The translations under genes and the position numbers were made by a program. The notes under the pieces are model-generated. The model was given only the letters and a program-made list of their open reading frames with translations, searched no databases and had not been told where the DNA came from. Of a DNA stretch of 11,025 nt, positions 4,587-11,025 are shown piece after piece. Source of the stretch: Clostridia bacterium (GTDB lineage Bacteria > Bacillota > Clostridia > Christensenellales > Borkfalkiaceae); contig JAJPXK010000077.1 of assembly GCA_021205485.1 (NCBI GenBank), positions 1 through 11,025 of the forward strand. Direction: 5' to 3'. The first letter of the stretch is position 1; the number at the start of each line of letters is the position of its first letter.

Positions 4587-5189
4587 ATGAATTACCTCGC
4601 AATAGATACATCTTCCAGACACCTTACGGTTATAGCCTCAAAAGGCGGAAATACGGTTACACGTTATATGCCCGACTGCGCCCTGCGTCACTCTGTAACG
4701 CTTATGAGCGAGGTTGAGGCGGCCCTTGACGGGGCGGGCCTTACCCCCGCGCAGTGCGATTTTTTCTGCGCCGTGACGGGCCCCGGCTCGTTTACGGGCA
4801 TAAGGATAGGCATCTCGGCCGCTAAGGGGTTCGCTTTAGGGGCGGGCAAGCCGCTTATGCCGCTCACCGCGTTCGATATGGTTGCATATAATGTAAATAA
4901 CGCCGACGATTTTTGCGTGGCGATAGATGCGGCGCACGGCCATTTTTACTGCCAGAGGTTTTTAAACGGCGAAAGGGGGGAGCCCGGGTATGTAAGCCGC
5001 GAGGCTCTTATTGCGTACGGCCTGCCCGTATACGGCTACGAGGGGCTCGATTTGCCCTTATATACCAAAATCGGCGCCGAAAAGGCCTTGCAAACCGCGG
5101 TAGAGGCAAATCTCAAACAAAATTCGCCCTTCGGCGAGATGAACGCCTTGTACGTGAGAAAATCGCAGGCGGAAGAGGGCAGGGCATGA
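4587..5189 (+). CDS. tsaB: tRNA t6A biosynthesis protein TsaB (YeaZ)
   Basis: TsaB is the inactive actin-fold partner of TsaD; together with TsaE they add threonylcarbamoyl to A37 of tRNAs in the cytoplasm. The protein has 200 residues, slightly short for the family. It begins with the phosphate-loop-like LAIDTSS (residues 4-10) and has the hallmark TGPGSFTGIRIGISAAKGFA near residues 64-83. The C terminus ends in LYVRKSQAEEGRA, matching the P-x-Y-x-R region of relatives. It starts three bases after the tsaE terminator codon with a poor ribosome binding site, so translation coupled to tsaE is likely. A premature stop in tsaE would then also reduce this gene's translation. It overlaps rimI by four bases (ATGA). 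Confidence 0.95.
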   Translation: MNYLAIDTSSRHLTVIASKGGNTVTRYMPDCALRHSVTLMSEVEAALDGAGLTPAQCDFFCAVTGPGSFTGIRIGISAAKGFALGAGKPLMPLTAFDMVAYNVNNADDFCVAIDAAHGHFYCQRFLNGERGEPGYVSREALIAYGLPVYGYEGLDLPLYTKIGAEKALQTAVEANLKQNSPFGEMNALYVRKSQAEEGRA

Positions 5190-5620
5190 TAATCAGGGAA
5201 TGGCGGTACGAAGAAATTTTAAAAATCTCTGAAATGGAGAAGGAATGCTTCCCCAAAGAGCCGTGGAGCTTTCAGATGCTCGCCGAAAGCTTTGAAAGCG
5301 ACAATTTTACCGGCATACTCGCGAGCGACGGGGGCGAAATTTTAGGCTACGGCGGCATTACCATAAACGTGGATACCGCCGATATAGACAATATCGCCGT
5401 GAGCGAGCCCTACAGAAGGAGCGGCGTAGGCTCAAAAATATTGGATAGGCTGATAGCTATAGCCAAAAAGAATGGATGCGGCAAAATTTTTCTCGAAGTC
5501 AGGGTATCCAACAGCGCAGCGATGTCGCTCTACTTAAAGCGCGGCTTTAAGGGGGTGTACGCCCGCACGAGGTACTACACCGACGGCGAGGACTGCCTTG
5601 TTATGGCAAAGGAGCTGTAA
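5186..5620 (+). CDS. rimI: Ribosomal protein S18-alanine N-acetyltransferase RimI
   Basis: GNAT-fold enzyme that transfers acetyl from acetyl-CoA to the N-terminal alanine of ribosomal protein S18. It has 144 residues, the family norm. The acetyl-CoA pyrophosphate loop is YRRSGVGSKIL (about residues 76-86), preceded by DIDNIAVSEP; LEVRVSNSAAMSLYLKRGFK (about 101-120) followed by RTRYYTDGEDCLVMAKEL is the RimI signature at the C terminus. The ATG at 5186 overlaps the tsaB stop as ATGA, and AGAGGGCAGGG just before it supplies a ribosome site. The tsaE-tsaB-rimI order is widespread in Bacillota; tsaD, which often follows, is absent here. The gene's last 23 bases overlap the presumed start of the next gene. 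Confidence 0.95.
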   Translation: MIIREWRYEEILKISEMEKECFPKEPWSFQMLAESFESDNFTGILASDGGEILGYGGITINVDTADIDNIAVSEPYRRSGVGSKILDRLIAIAKKNGCGKIFLEVRVSNSAAMSLYLKRGFKGVYARTRYYTDGEDCLVMAKEL

Positions 5621-6338
5621 AACTATTTTTATAGACGGCAAGCATATTTCTGTTTTGCAGAGCGGTTCGGGCAGGGATATCCTGTTTTTGCACGGGTATC
5701 TCTCGTGTAAAGAGAGTTTTTACTATAACATAAAGGGGCTGGAAAAGACCTACCGCGTTACGGCGTTCGATTTCCCGGGGTTCGGGGCGAGTTCGCCGAT
5801 AGATTCTGAGTGGTCGGTCGCCGATTACGCCTCATTCACAAAAAAATTTATAAAAACAGAGGGGCTGGAACGCCCTTGCGTTGTCGCTCATTCATTCGGG
5901 GCGAGGGTGGCGATAAAGCTCGCCTCAAACGAGGATATATTTTCCGCAATGCTTATAACCGGCGGGGCGGGGATGGTAAAAAAACGGAGTTTTAAATATA
6001 AACGCAGTGTGGCCGCGTACAGGGCGGTAAAAAAATTGGCTCCGAAGTTTGCTGAAAACCATTTCGGAAGCGGCGAATACCGGCAGCTTTCCCCCGTGAT
6101 GAAGGGGAGCTACAAAAAGATAGTAAACGAAGATCTTTTGAAAGACGCGGAAAGAATAAATTGCAGAACGCTTCTGCTGTACGGGAAAGACGACGAAGTT
6201 ACCCCCTTTTATGAGGAAGGTGAGGCGTTTAACAGGGCTATCCGCGGCAGCTTATTAAAAATAATGGCGGGAGGACACTTTTGTTTTGCCGAAAATCCGC
6301 AGGAGTTCAACGCCGCGGCGGCTGAATTTTTCGGCTGA
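5598..6338 (+). CDS. Alpha/beta-hydrolase fold protein (start codon uncertain)
   Basis: Likely a serine hydrolase (esterase/lipase-like) of unknown substrate. Counting from TTG 5598, it shows the oxyanion HGYLS (32-36), FDFPGFGASS, the nucleophile elbow VVAHSFGAR with Ser99, the acid in YGKDDEVTPF (Asp199 most likely) and the base His227 in MAGGHFCFAENP. Domain coverage is complete at about 240 residues. The start is odd: no in-frame ATG exists before the conserved core. TTG 5598 has only a weak GAGG before it and overlaps rimI by 23 bases. A good AAAGGAG (5608-5614) instead sits ten bases before an ATT (5625), which would be a rare start codon. Homologues would be expected to begin near residue 7-8 (KTIFIDGK). 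It sits inside the operon between rimI and the Mur ligase; a tie to either process is not evident. Confidence 0.88.
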   Translation: MLWQRSCKTIFIDGKHISVLQSGSGRDILFLHGYLSCKESFYYNIKGLEKTYRVTAFDFPGFGASSPIDSEWSVADYASFTKKFIKTEGLERPCVVAHSFGARVAIKLASNEDIFSAMLITGGAGMVKKRSFKYKRSVAAYRAVKKLAPKFAENHFGSGEYRQLSPVMKGSYKKIVNEDLLKDAERINCRTLLLYGKDDEVTPFYEEGEAFNRAIRGSLLKIMAGGHFCFAENPQEFNAAAAEFFG

Positions 6339-6349
6339 AAAGAGGTACC

Positions 6350-7948
6350 ATGGGAATATTTATATCAATACCAAAGACAATCGAATGTATAATCATAGCG
6401 CTGTGCTTCGGCCTGTTTTTAACGCTTTCGGCGGCTAAGCTTTTAGGCCTTTTGCAGGAGAGCGGCTACAGCGGCAAAAAGATGATAAAATGGCTGAATA
6501 AAAAGGGCAATATGTTCTTCGGAAGACTGGCCCTTTTAGGGCTTTTGTGCTTTCTTTCTTCGGGTGTGATAGCCGTGTGCTTCTCATTTTTAGGGCAATG
6601 GTCGGCGATAATAAGCCTGATACCCTTTGCAATTTTTTTCTGCGTGTTTGTTTACGCCGACAAAAAGATAGCCCTGCGCGTTCCCGCCGTGCCTACAAAA
6701 AGGTACAAAAGGCTGAATATAGTTCTCTTTATGGTATGTTCCATTATATCGTACATATTTGTGACCCTTTTGAATCTTGCCGATTACTGCTGGGGCGAGG
6801 GGCTGTTTACGGCGGTAAAATATTGCGTCCTCGCGGTTTTGCCCCTGCTGCTTCCCGTTTTGGTGTGCCTTGCGAACGTCATCGCTAAAATTTATGAGGT
6901 CCCTCACAACAAGGGGTACATAAAAAAGGCTAAAGAAAAGATAAAAGACAGCGGCATAATAGTCATAGGCGTTACGGGGAGCTACGCAAAAACTACCGAA
7001 AAGTACATTCTTGACACCATGCTTTCCAAAAAATATAGGGTGCTTTCAACGCCCCGTTCGCACAATACGCCTATAGGCATAGCCATGGCGGTGAATACCA
7101 ACAATATAGGCGACTACGACGTTTTTATCGCCGAAATGGGCGCGAGGAACGTAGGCGACATACAGGAGCTTTGCGAGATATGCCCTCCCGATTACGCCGT
7201 TGTTTCGGGCATATGCCCGCAGCATCTTGAAACTTTCGGAACGCTGCAAAATATAATAAAGGCCAAGGGAGAGATAATTTCCGACACGTGCAAAAAGGCG
7301 TATTTTGCCCCCGACTGCGCTGAATATTTTAAAGATTACGATGTGGAAAAGGGGGAATGCGGCGAAGTATCCGACATAGCCGCAGGATGCGGCGGAACAA
7401 GCTTCACTTTGACGTTAGGCGGAAATTCGGTCAGGATTAAAACCAAACTTTTAGGCGAACACTGCGCGTACAACATAGCGCTCGCGGCGTCGCTCGCGTA
7501 CGATTTAGGCGTAAGCCTTGAAGATATAGCTTCGGCGGCCGAAGGCCTTGATTATGTGGAGCACAGATTGCAGCTTATACAGTCGGGCGGGGTGAACATC
7601 CTCGACGACGGCTACAACGCCAACGTAAAGGGCGCCAGGGCTGCGCTGGAAGTTTTGTCTGCCTTCGGCGGCAGAAAAATAGTCGTCACCCCGGGCATGG
7701 TGGAACTCGGCATATTGGAGGAGTCTGAAAATAAGGAATTAGGCCGGCTTTTAGCGGGGTTTGACCTTGTGATTCTTGTAGGCGACACTTTAATTACGCC
7801 CGTTAAAGAGGGGTACCTTTCCGCGGGCGGCGACCCTGAAAAGCTTATAATTAAAAATACCCTGAAAGAGGCGCAGGGCGAGCTTAAGGGCAAACTCAAA
7901 GAGGGCGACACTGTACTCTTTTTGAACGACCTGCCCGACGTGTATTGA
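6350..7948 (+). CDS. Membrane-anchored MurF-like Mur ligase
   Basis: Mur ligase that probably joins D-Ala-D-Ala to the UDP-MurNAc-tripeptide, given the ddl gene next door. The 532-residue protein has about five transmembrane helices in its first ~180 residues (roughly 9-33, 57-80, 83-101, 121-142, 153-177), in place of the usual soluble MurF N-terminal substrate domain. The ATP-binding middle domain follows: P-loop GVTGSYAKTT (207-216), SHNTPIG (237-243), FIAEMGA (259-265), PQHLETFG (290-297) and KAKGEI (304-309), whose Lys306 matches the carbamylated lysine of Mur ligases. The C-terminal domain has EHRLQL, DDGYNAN (419-425) and PGMVELG, ending in the LNDLPDVY motif. The P-loop has Ala where the classic motif has Gly before Lys. 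AAGAGG (6339-6344) lies before ATG 6350, 11 bases after the hydrolase gene. Exact substrate is not proven. Confidence 0.88.
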   Translation: MGIFISIPKTIECIIIALCFGLFLTLSAAKLLGLLQESGYSGKKMIKWLNKKGNMFFGRLALLGLLCFLSSGVIAVCFSFLGQWSAIISLIPFAIFFCVFVYADKKIALRVPAVPTKRYKRLNIVLFMVCSIISYIFVTLLNLADYCWGEGLFTAVKYCVLAVLPLLLPVLVCLANVIAKIYEVPHNKGYIKKAKEKIKDSGIIVIGVTGSYAKTTEKYILDTMLSKKYRVLSTPRSHNTPIGIAMAVNTNNIGDYDVFIAEMGARNVGDIQELCEICPPDYAVVSGICPQHLETFGTLQNIIKAKGEIISDTCKKAYFAPDCAEYFKDYDVEKGECGEVSDIAAGCGGTSFTLTLGGNSVRIKTKLLGEHCAYNIALAASLAYDLGVSLEDIASAAEGLDYVEHRLQLIQSGGVNILDDGYNANVKGARAALEVLSAFGGRKIVVTPGMVELGILEESENKELGRLLAGFDLVILVGDTLITPVKEGYLSAGGDPEKLIIKNTLKEAQGELKGKLKEGDTVLFLNDLPDVY

Positions 7949-8022
7949 CTCGGGCGGTGTTTAACTCTCACGATAAACCATAAAATCACCAAAGCTGAAA
8001 AATAAGGCGGAGGTGTTTTTTT

Positions 8023-9123
8023 ATGTTAAACGGCAATATCGCCGTCGTGTTCGGCGGAGTTTCCAACGAAAGCGAAATTTCGGTAATTACAGGTACTATG
8101 GCGTTGAACGTGCTGAAAAAGGGCGGCGTGAACGCCTTGCCCGTGTATATCTCTATGGACGGACGGTTCTGCTGCGACGAAAGACTCGCGGATATAAATG
8201 AATATTCCTCGGGCGATTTTTCCCGTTTTGCTAATTGCGTCGTGGCCGACGGCGGCGTGTACATACTCAAAAAGGGTAAAAAAATAAAAAAATTTATTCC
8301 TCTGCGGGCGGCGATAAACTGCTGTCACGGCGGCATAGGCGAGGGCGGAGGGCTCTGCGGCCTGTTCGGCTTCGCTAAAATACCCCTCGCCGGGGCGGGT
8401 ATGTACGCAAGTTCGGCGTTTATGGATAAAAGCTTCACAAAGCTGGCGTTAAAGGCTTTGGATATTCCCGTTTTGCCGTACGCCGAAGTCCGTTCGTCAA
8501 AGGATATTCCCGAGGCAATCGAAAAAATAGGCTTTCCCCTTGTGGTAAAGCCCGCCTGCCTCGGCTCGAGCATAGGGGTGTCGGTCGCAAACGACGAAAG
8601 GGAGCTTTCGGCAGCCGTAGGCGTAGCCCTCGCCTACGATAAAAAGGCCGTTTGCGAGCCATACCTTAAAGACAAGAGGGAAATTAACGTCGCCGTATGC
8701 TGCATCGGCGGCGAGGCCGTGGTTTCTGACTGCGAAGAGGCCTTTTCTTCCGACTGCCTTCTGACCTTTGACGACAAGTATACGGGCGGGGGCAAGTCGC
8801 AGTTTCCCGCCGATTTGCCCCCTGATATGGCCGAATCAATCAAAAATATGGCTAAGGATGTGTATTTAAAGACGGAGATGCGTGGCGTAGCCCGCTTTGA
8901 CTTTCTGCTGTCGGGCGAAAACGTCTATTTAAGCGAGGTAAACACCGTCCCCGGCTCGCTCGCGTACTACCTTAACGCAAAATCTTTTAAGGAATTTTTC
9001 CCCGTCCTTGTCTCTTTAATTGAACAGGCGATAGCCGACTTTGAGGAGGCGGGCAAAAAGAGGGTTATCGCCACGGGCATTCTGCGCGGCATCAAAAAGG
9101 GCGGCAAAGGCGTCAAGACTTGA
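8023..9123 (+). CDS. ddl: D-alanine--D-alanine ligase
   Basis: ATP-grasp enzyme that ligates two D-alanines in the cytoplasm for peptidoglycan precursors. It has 366 residues, within the range of the longer (DdlA-type) enzymes. Landmarks: FGGVSNESEIS (10-20), CHGG (101-104), GAGMYASSAFMDKSFTK (124-140), VVKPACLGSSIGV (174-186), the omega-loop KY (252-253), RFDF (291-294) and the metal-binding EVNTVPGS (305-312). The KY pair agrees with D-Ala-D-Ala rather than D-Ala-D-lactate ligases, by family knowledge. Two normally invariant spots differ: GEDG is GEGG (106-109) and the following Q-G is C-G (112-113). A very strong GGAGGTG (8009-8015) sits seven bases before the ATG. It lies 74 bases after the Mur ligase gene; no terminator or promoter is obvious between them, so co-transcription is likely. 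Confidence 0.93.
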   Translation: MLNGNIAVVFGGVSNESEISVITGTMALNVLKKGGVNALPVYISMDGRFCCDERLADINEYSSGDFSRFANCVVADGGVYILKKGKKIKKFIPLRAAINCCHGGIGEGGGLCGLFGFAKIPLAGAGMYASSAFMDKSFTKLALKALDIPVLPYAEVRSSKDIPEAIEKIGFPLVVKPACLGSSIGVSVANDERELSAAVGVALAYDKKAVCEPYLKDKREINVAVCCIGGEAVVSDCEEAFSSDCLLTFDDKYTGGGKSQFPADLPPDMAESIKNMAKDVYLKTEMRGVARFDFLLSGENVYLSEVNTVPGSLAYYLNAKSFKEFFPVLVSLIEQAIADFEEAGKKRVIATGILRGIKKGGKGVKT

Positions 9124-9125
9124 CG
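9111..9125. repeat. Small inverted repeat spanning the ddl stop codon
   Basis: CGTCAAG and CTTGACG flank a single A; the TGA stop at 9121-9123 is inside. As RNA it would form a six-pair hairpin with a three-base loop. A T-run (9142-9147) lies too far downstream for a standard terminator. Confidence 0.5.
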
Positions 9126-9164
9126 GGATTTATGTAAAATATTTTTTAAATTTCGCTAAGGGTA

Positions 9165-9193
9165 TTGACAGAATTTGTCGGCGGGGGTAAAAT
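9165..9193 (+). promoter_or_regulatory. Sigma-A promoter for the zinc-ribbon gene
   Basis: A perfect TTGACA (9165-9170) is followed, 17 bases on, by TAAAAT (9188-9193). Transcription would start near 9200, about 25 bases before the ATG at 9225. Confidence 0.85.
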
Positions 9194-9224
9194 ATATATA
9201 ACGTAACACATAAGGGGGAAAATT

Positions 9225-9446
9225 ATGTCTATAGTTAGATGTGGCGATTGCGGCGCGAGAGTTTCTTCAACAGCGTATTCGTGCCCTGTCTGCGGCAGAG
9301 ACGTCCGCAGTTTGCAGGAATACGGGCACTGTTGCGGCGATTGTTCGCAAAAGGGCGACAGCGATATGGGATGGTGCGAAAAACCTCATCCGCGCGGCTG
9401 TCCGTGCCTTGGTTGGCGCAGAATCATCCGCGATACCGATGATTAA
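9225..9446 (+). CDS. Small cysteine-rich zinc-ribbon protein, function unknown
   Basis: A 73-residue protein not assigned to any named function. Residues 6-24 form a classic zinc ribbon: CGDCG and CPVCG (Cys6, Cys9, Cys20, Cys23). The second half has six more cysteines: CCGDC (36, 37, 40), Cys51 and CPC (59, 61), together with His35 and His55, so a second metal site is possible. This makes ten cysteines in 73 residues. The C terminus (WRRIIRDTDD) is charged. There is no signal peptide or membrane helix. AAGGGGGAA (9212-9220) precedes the ATG, and a consensus promoter and a strong 3' hairpin make it a separate unit. It is likely real rather than a chance frame because all these signals agree. 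It could bind nucleic acid or protein, or buffer zinc; none of this is shown by sequence. Confidence 0.82.
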   Translation: MSIVRCGDCGARVSSTAYSCPVCGRDVRSLQEYGHCCGDCSQKGDSDMGWCEKPHPRGCPCLGWRRIIRDTDD

Positions 9447-9455
9447 TTAGCAGGC

Positions 9456-9489
9456 GTATAACAGCCGAGGGTGTCCTCGGCTGTTATAC
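9456..9489 (+). terminator. 15-bp perfect hairpin after the zinc-ribbon gene, lacking a T-tract
   Basis: GTATAACAGCCGAGG (9456-9470) pairs perfectly with CCTCGGCTGTTATAC (9475-9489) around a GTGT loop, starting nine bases after the stop. The bases after it (TGTCGCCATG) are not T-rich, so it may stabilise the 3' end or act with another factor rather than as a standard intrinsic terminator. The strand is inferred from the gene upstream. Confidence 0.6.
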
Positions 9490-9519
9490 TGTCGCCATGA
9501 ATGCGGCAAAATTTTTTTA

Positions 9520-9545
9520 AATCCCGCGGCAGCCACCGCGGGGTT
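9520..9545 (+). terminator. GC-rich hairpin, possible second terminator after the zinc-ribbon gene
   Basis: AATCCCGCGG (9520-9529) pairs with CCGCGGGGTT (9536-9545) over ten bases, one G-T, loop CAGCCA. The tail ATCTTTGC is weakly T-rich. Together with the preceding hairpin it may ensure transcription stops before the icd promoter. Confidence 0.5.
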
Positions 9546-9622
9546 ATCTTTGCAAATTGGACAGAAAGTGGCTTGGCGTACGGCTAAAAGGCAGACTTAT
9601 CGGGCGTATAACTGCTTTTTAT

Positions 9623-9659
9623 TTGACAAACGCCGCCTCATTTTTATATAATTGAGGCG
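9623..9659 (+). promoter_or_regulatory. Sigma-A promoter of icd with an operator-like inverted repeat around the -10 box
   Basis: TTGACA (9623-9628) and TATAAT (9647-9652) are 18 bases apart. The perfect inverted repeat CGCCTCA (9634-9640), 12 bases, TGAGGCG (9653-9659) encloses the -10 box. A protein bound there would block RNA polymerase. Because transcription should begin near its right arm, it is more likely a DNA operator than an RNA hairpin. The regulator is not identified. Confidence 0.8.
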
Positions 9660-9681
9660 TAAAGTTTCAGGAGGATAAGAT

Positions 9682-10890
9682 ATGCCCGATAAAATTGCTA
9701 TGACTACGCCTGTCGTAGAGATGGACGGCGACGAAATGACCCGCGTTCTGTGGAAGTGGATAAAGGAAATTCTTATTGAGCCCTATGTGGACTTAAAGAC
9801 CGAATATTACGACTTAGGCCTGCCCGAAAGGGACAGGACGGACGACAAGGTGACGGTTGACGCCGCGATGGCTACAAAAAAGTACGGCGTGGCCGTAAAA
9901 TGCGCCACCATCACGCCTAATGCGCAGCGGGTGGAGGAGTACCATTTAAAGCAAATGTGGAAGAGCCCTAACGGCACGGTAAGGCGGATACTCGACGGCA
10001 CTGTGTTCAGGGCGCCTATCATAGTAAAGGGCATAACGCCGTATGTTCCTACGTGGAAACAGCCTATCGTGCTCGCAAGGCACGCCTACGGCGATATCTA
10101 CAACTCGGTGGAAAGCCGTGTTGAAGAGGGCGGAGCCGCCTACCTTGTGGTATGCGACAAAGAGGGGAAGGAAGTTTCCCGCAAGCTCATACAAAACTTT
10201 AAGGGCGACGGCATAGTGCAGGGCGTGCACAACCTTGATAAATCTATAGAAAATTTCGCCGTAACCTGTTTTAACTACGCTCTGGAACACAAAATTCCTA
10301 TGTGGTTCGGGGCCAAAGACACTATCTCTAAAATTTACGACCACCGCTTTAAGGATATTTTCAACGAAATTTACGAGAGGGATTACAAAGATAAGTTCGA
10401 AAAAGCCGGCATATACTTTATGTATACGCTTATAGACGACATTGTGGCCCGCATAATGCGCAGCGAAGGCGGCGTCCTCTGGGTATGCAAAAACTACGAC
10501 GGCGACGTTATGAGCGATATGGTAGCCACCGCATACGGCTCGCTCGGCATGATGAGTTCCGTGCTCGTCTCGCCCGACGGCAATTACGAGTACGAGGCCG
10601 CTCACGGCACTGTGACAAGGCATTACTACAAATACCTCAAGGGTGAGGAGACTTCTACCAACTCCGTAGCCACCATATGGGCGTGGACGGGGGCCCTGGC
10701 GAAGCGTGGCGAGCTTGACGGCAATAAGGAGCTTACAGCCTTCGCCAAAAAGCTGGAAAAGGCCACGATAGACACAATAGAAGAGGGCAAAATGACGGGC
10801 GACCTTATCCCTCTTTTCAGGGCGGAGGGCGTAACCCCCGTAAAACTCAACTCAAAACAGTTTTTGCAGGCCATAGCCGAAAAGCTGTAA
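9682..10890 (+). CDS. icd: NADP-dependent isocitrate dehydrogenase (homodimeric, eukaryote-like class)
   Basis: Oxidatively decarboxylates isocitrate to 2-oxoglutarate with NADP+, giving the carbon skeleton for glutamate and NADPH in the cytoplasm. The 402-residue protein is close along its length to human-type IDH1/IDH2. Residues that bind isocitrate or metal are kept: KSPNGTVR (94-101), Arg110, Arg133 and Tyr140 in ARHAYGDIY, Lys212 in GAKDTIS, Asp252 in LIDDIV, and Asp275/Asp279 in NYDGDVMSD. The NADP-specific loop AAHGTVTRH (306-314) has Arg313 and His314, which by family knowledge select NADP over NAD. AGGAGG (9669-9674) lies seven bases before the ATG. It has its own promoter with an operator-like repeat and its own terminator, so it is a single-gene unit. 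No other TCA-cycle gene is in the window. Confidence 0.96.
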   Translation: MPDKIAMTTPVVEMDGDEMTRVLWKWIKEILIEPYVDLKTEYYDLGLPERDRTDDKVTVDAAMATKKYGVAVKCATITPNAQRVEEYHLKQMWKSPNGTVRRILDGTVFRAPIIVKGITPYVPTWKQPIVLARHAYGDIYNSVESRVEEGGAAYLVVCDKEGKEVSRKLIQNFKGDGIVQGVHNLDKSIENFAVTCFNYALEHKIPMWFGAKDTISKIYDHRFKDIFNEIYERDYKDKFEKAGIYFMYTLIDDIVARIMRSEGGVLWVCKNYDGDVMSDMVATAYGSLGMMSSVLVSPDGNYEYEAAHGTVTRHYYKYLKGEETSTNSVATIWAWTGALAKRGELDGNKELTAFAKKLEKATIDTIEEGKMTGDLIPLFRAEGVTPVKLNSKQFLQAIAEKL

Positions 10891-10912
10891 GGCTGTTTGA
10901 TATAACTTCAAT

Positions 10913-10955
10913 CGGGCGGGCGGCGATTAACAGGCCCCGCCCGTTTATTTTTTTG
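10913..10955 (+). terminator. Intrinsic terminator after icd
   Basis: CGGGCGGG (10913-10920) pairs with CCCGCCCG (10936-10943), followed by TTTATTTTTTTG. It starts 22 bases after the icd stop codon. Confidence 0.88.
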
Positions 10956-10984
10956 TAAACAACGTTATTTTAAATAATTTTTGC

Positions 10985-11013
10985 TTTACAAATAAATAAT
11001 CTTCTGTTAAAAT
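10985..11013 (+). promoter_or_regulatory. Probable promoter for a gene beyond the right edge
   Basis: TTTACA (10985-10990) and TAAAAT (11008-11013) are 17 bases apart in the AT-rich stretch after the icd terminator. Nothing coding is visible before the window ends at 11025. Confidence 0.5.
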
Positions 11014-11025
11014 GATAGGGCTGTA

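Noticed and set aside
4913..5185. Extending rimI upstream in its own frame into tsaB
   Set aside because: The added residues are basic nonsense from the tsaB sequence; the RimI domain begins at the ATG at 5186 with the usual ATGA overlap.
4182..9123. Stop codon reassignment (TAA as sense) as explanation for the tsaE interruption
   Set aside because: ribU and icd end in TAA at the expected family lengths, and no other conserved frame is crossed by TAA.
8023..9123. Vancomycin-resistance type D-Ala-D-lactate ligase
   Set aside because: The omega-loop KY pair expected of D-Ala-D-Ala enzymes is present and no vanH, vanX or regulator genes are next to it.
9946..10623. A 225-codon - strand open frame
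   Set aside because: It lies fully antisense inside icd, which has unmistakable conserved residues; it reads as a shadow of that gene's codon pattern.
1..11025. tRNA or rRNA genes
   Set aside because: No tRNA cloverleaf signatures (TTCGANNC with matching acceptor arms) or rRNA segments were recognised on reading either strand; no search tool was available.

Overview
The window looks like a chromosomal segment from a member of the Bacillota, most likely an uncultured gut-type Clostridia lineage. This is inferred from gene content and signals: an FMN riboswitch driving a RibU-type ECF riboflavin transporter, a DegV/FakB protein, a tsaE-tsaB-rimI cluster, strong AGGAG-type ribosome binding sites, near-consensus sigma-A promoters and many short structured intergenic repeats. 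Species identity cannot be read from the sequence. All recognised genes lie on the + strand.

Layout. (1) 2-1066: the 3' part of an MscS-type mechanosensitive channel gene, cut by the left edge. (2) 1067-1961: about 890 bases with no credible gene. It holds degenerate copies of three short interspersed repeat families, a run of strong hairpins (1579-1705), a four-fold CCCTT repeat that is a G-quadruplex motif on the - strand, and an 18-bp perfect palindrome just before the next gene. (3) 1962-2807: a DegV-family fatty-acid-binding protein gene. (4) 2808-3308: more repeat copies, then a consensus promoter, FMN riboswitch and terminator. (5) 3309-4076: ribU, followed by a second terminator whose hairpin is identical to the riboswitch-controlled one. 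(6) 4182-9123: a tight gene string, probably one operon: tsaE (broken by one in-frame TAA), tsaB, rimI, an alpha/beta hydrolase, a membrane-anchored MurF-like ligase and a D-Ala-D-Ala ligase. (7) 9225-9446: a 73-residue cysteine-rich zinc-ribbon protein with its own promoter, followed by a 15-bp perfect hairpin. (8) 9682-10890: an NADP-type isocitrate dehydrogenase of the homodimeric eukaryote-like class, whose promoter carries a perfect inverted repeat around the -10 box. (9) Its terminator and an outgoing promoter close the window.

How the genes work together. The central operon joins translation quality (t6A tRNA modification by TsaB/TsaE, ribosomal protein acetylation by RimI) with late peptidoglycan precursor synthesis: Ddl makes D-Ala-D-Ala and the MurF-like ligase would attach it. 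The riboswitch-ribU unit senses FMN and controls riboflavin uptake. The isocitrate dehydrogenase supplies 2-oxoglutarate and NADPH.

The most notable points are the nonsense codon in a normally essential gene (tsaE) that also seems to have a leaderless start, the membrane-fused Mur ligase with an altered P-loop next to a Ddl with an altered GEDG motif, the duplicated terminator around ribU, the operator-like repeat at the icd promoter, the hairpin/G-quadruplex patch, and the cysteine-rich small protein. No clearly new multi-gene system (defence, CRISPR, biosynthetic cluster) is visible.
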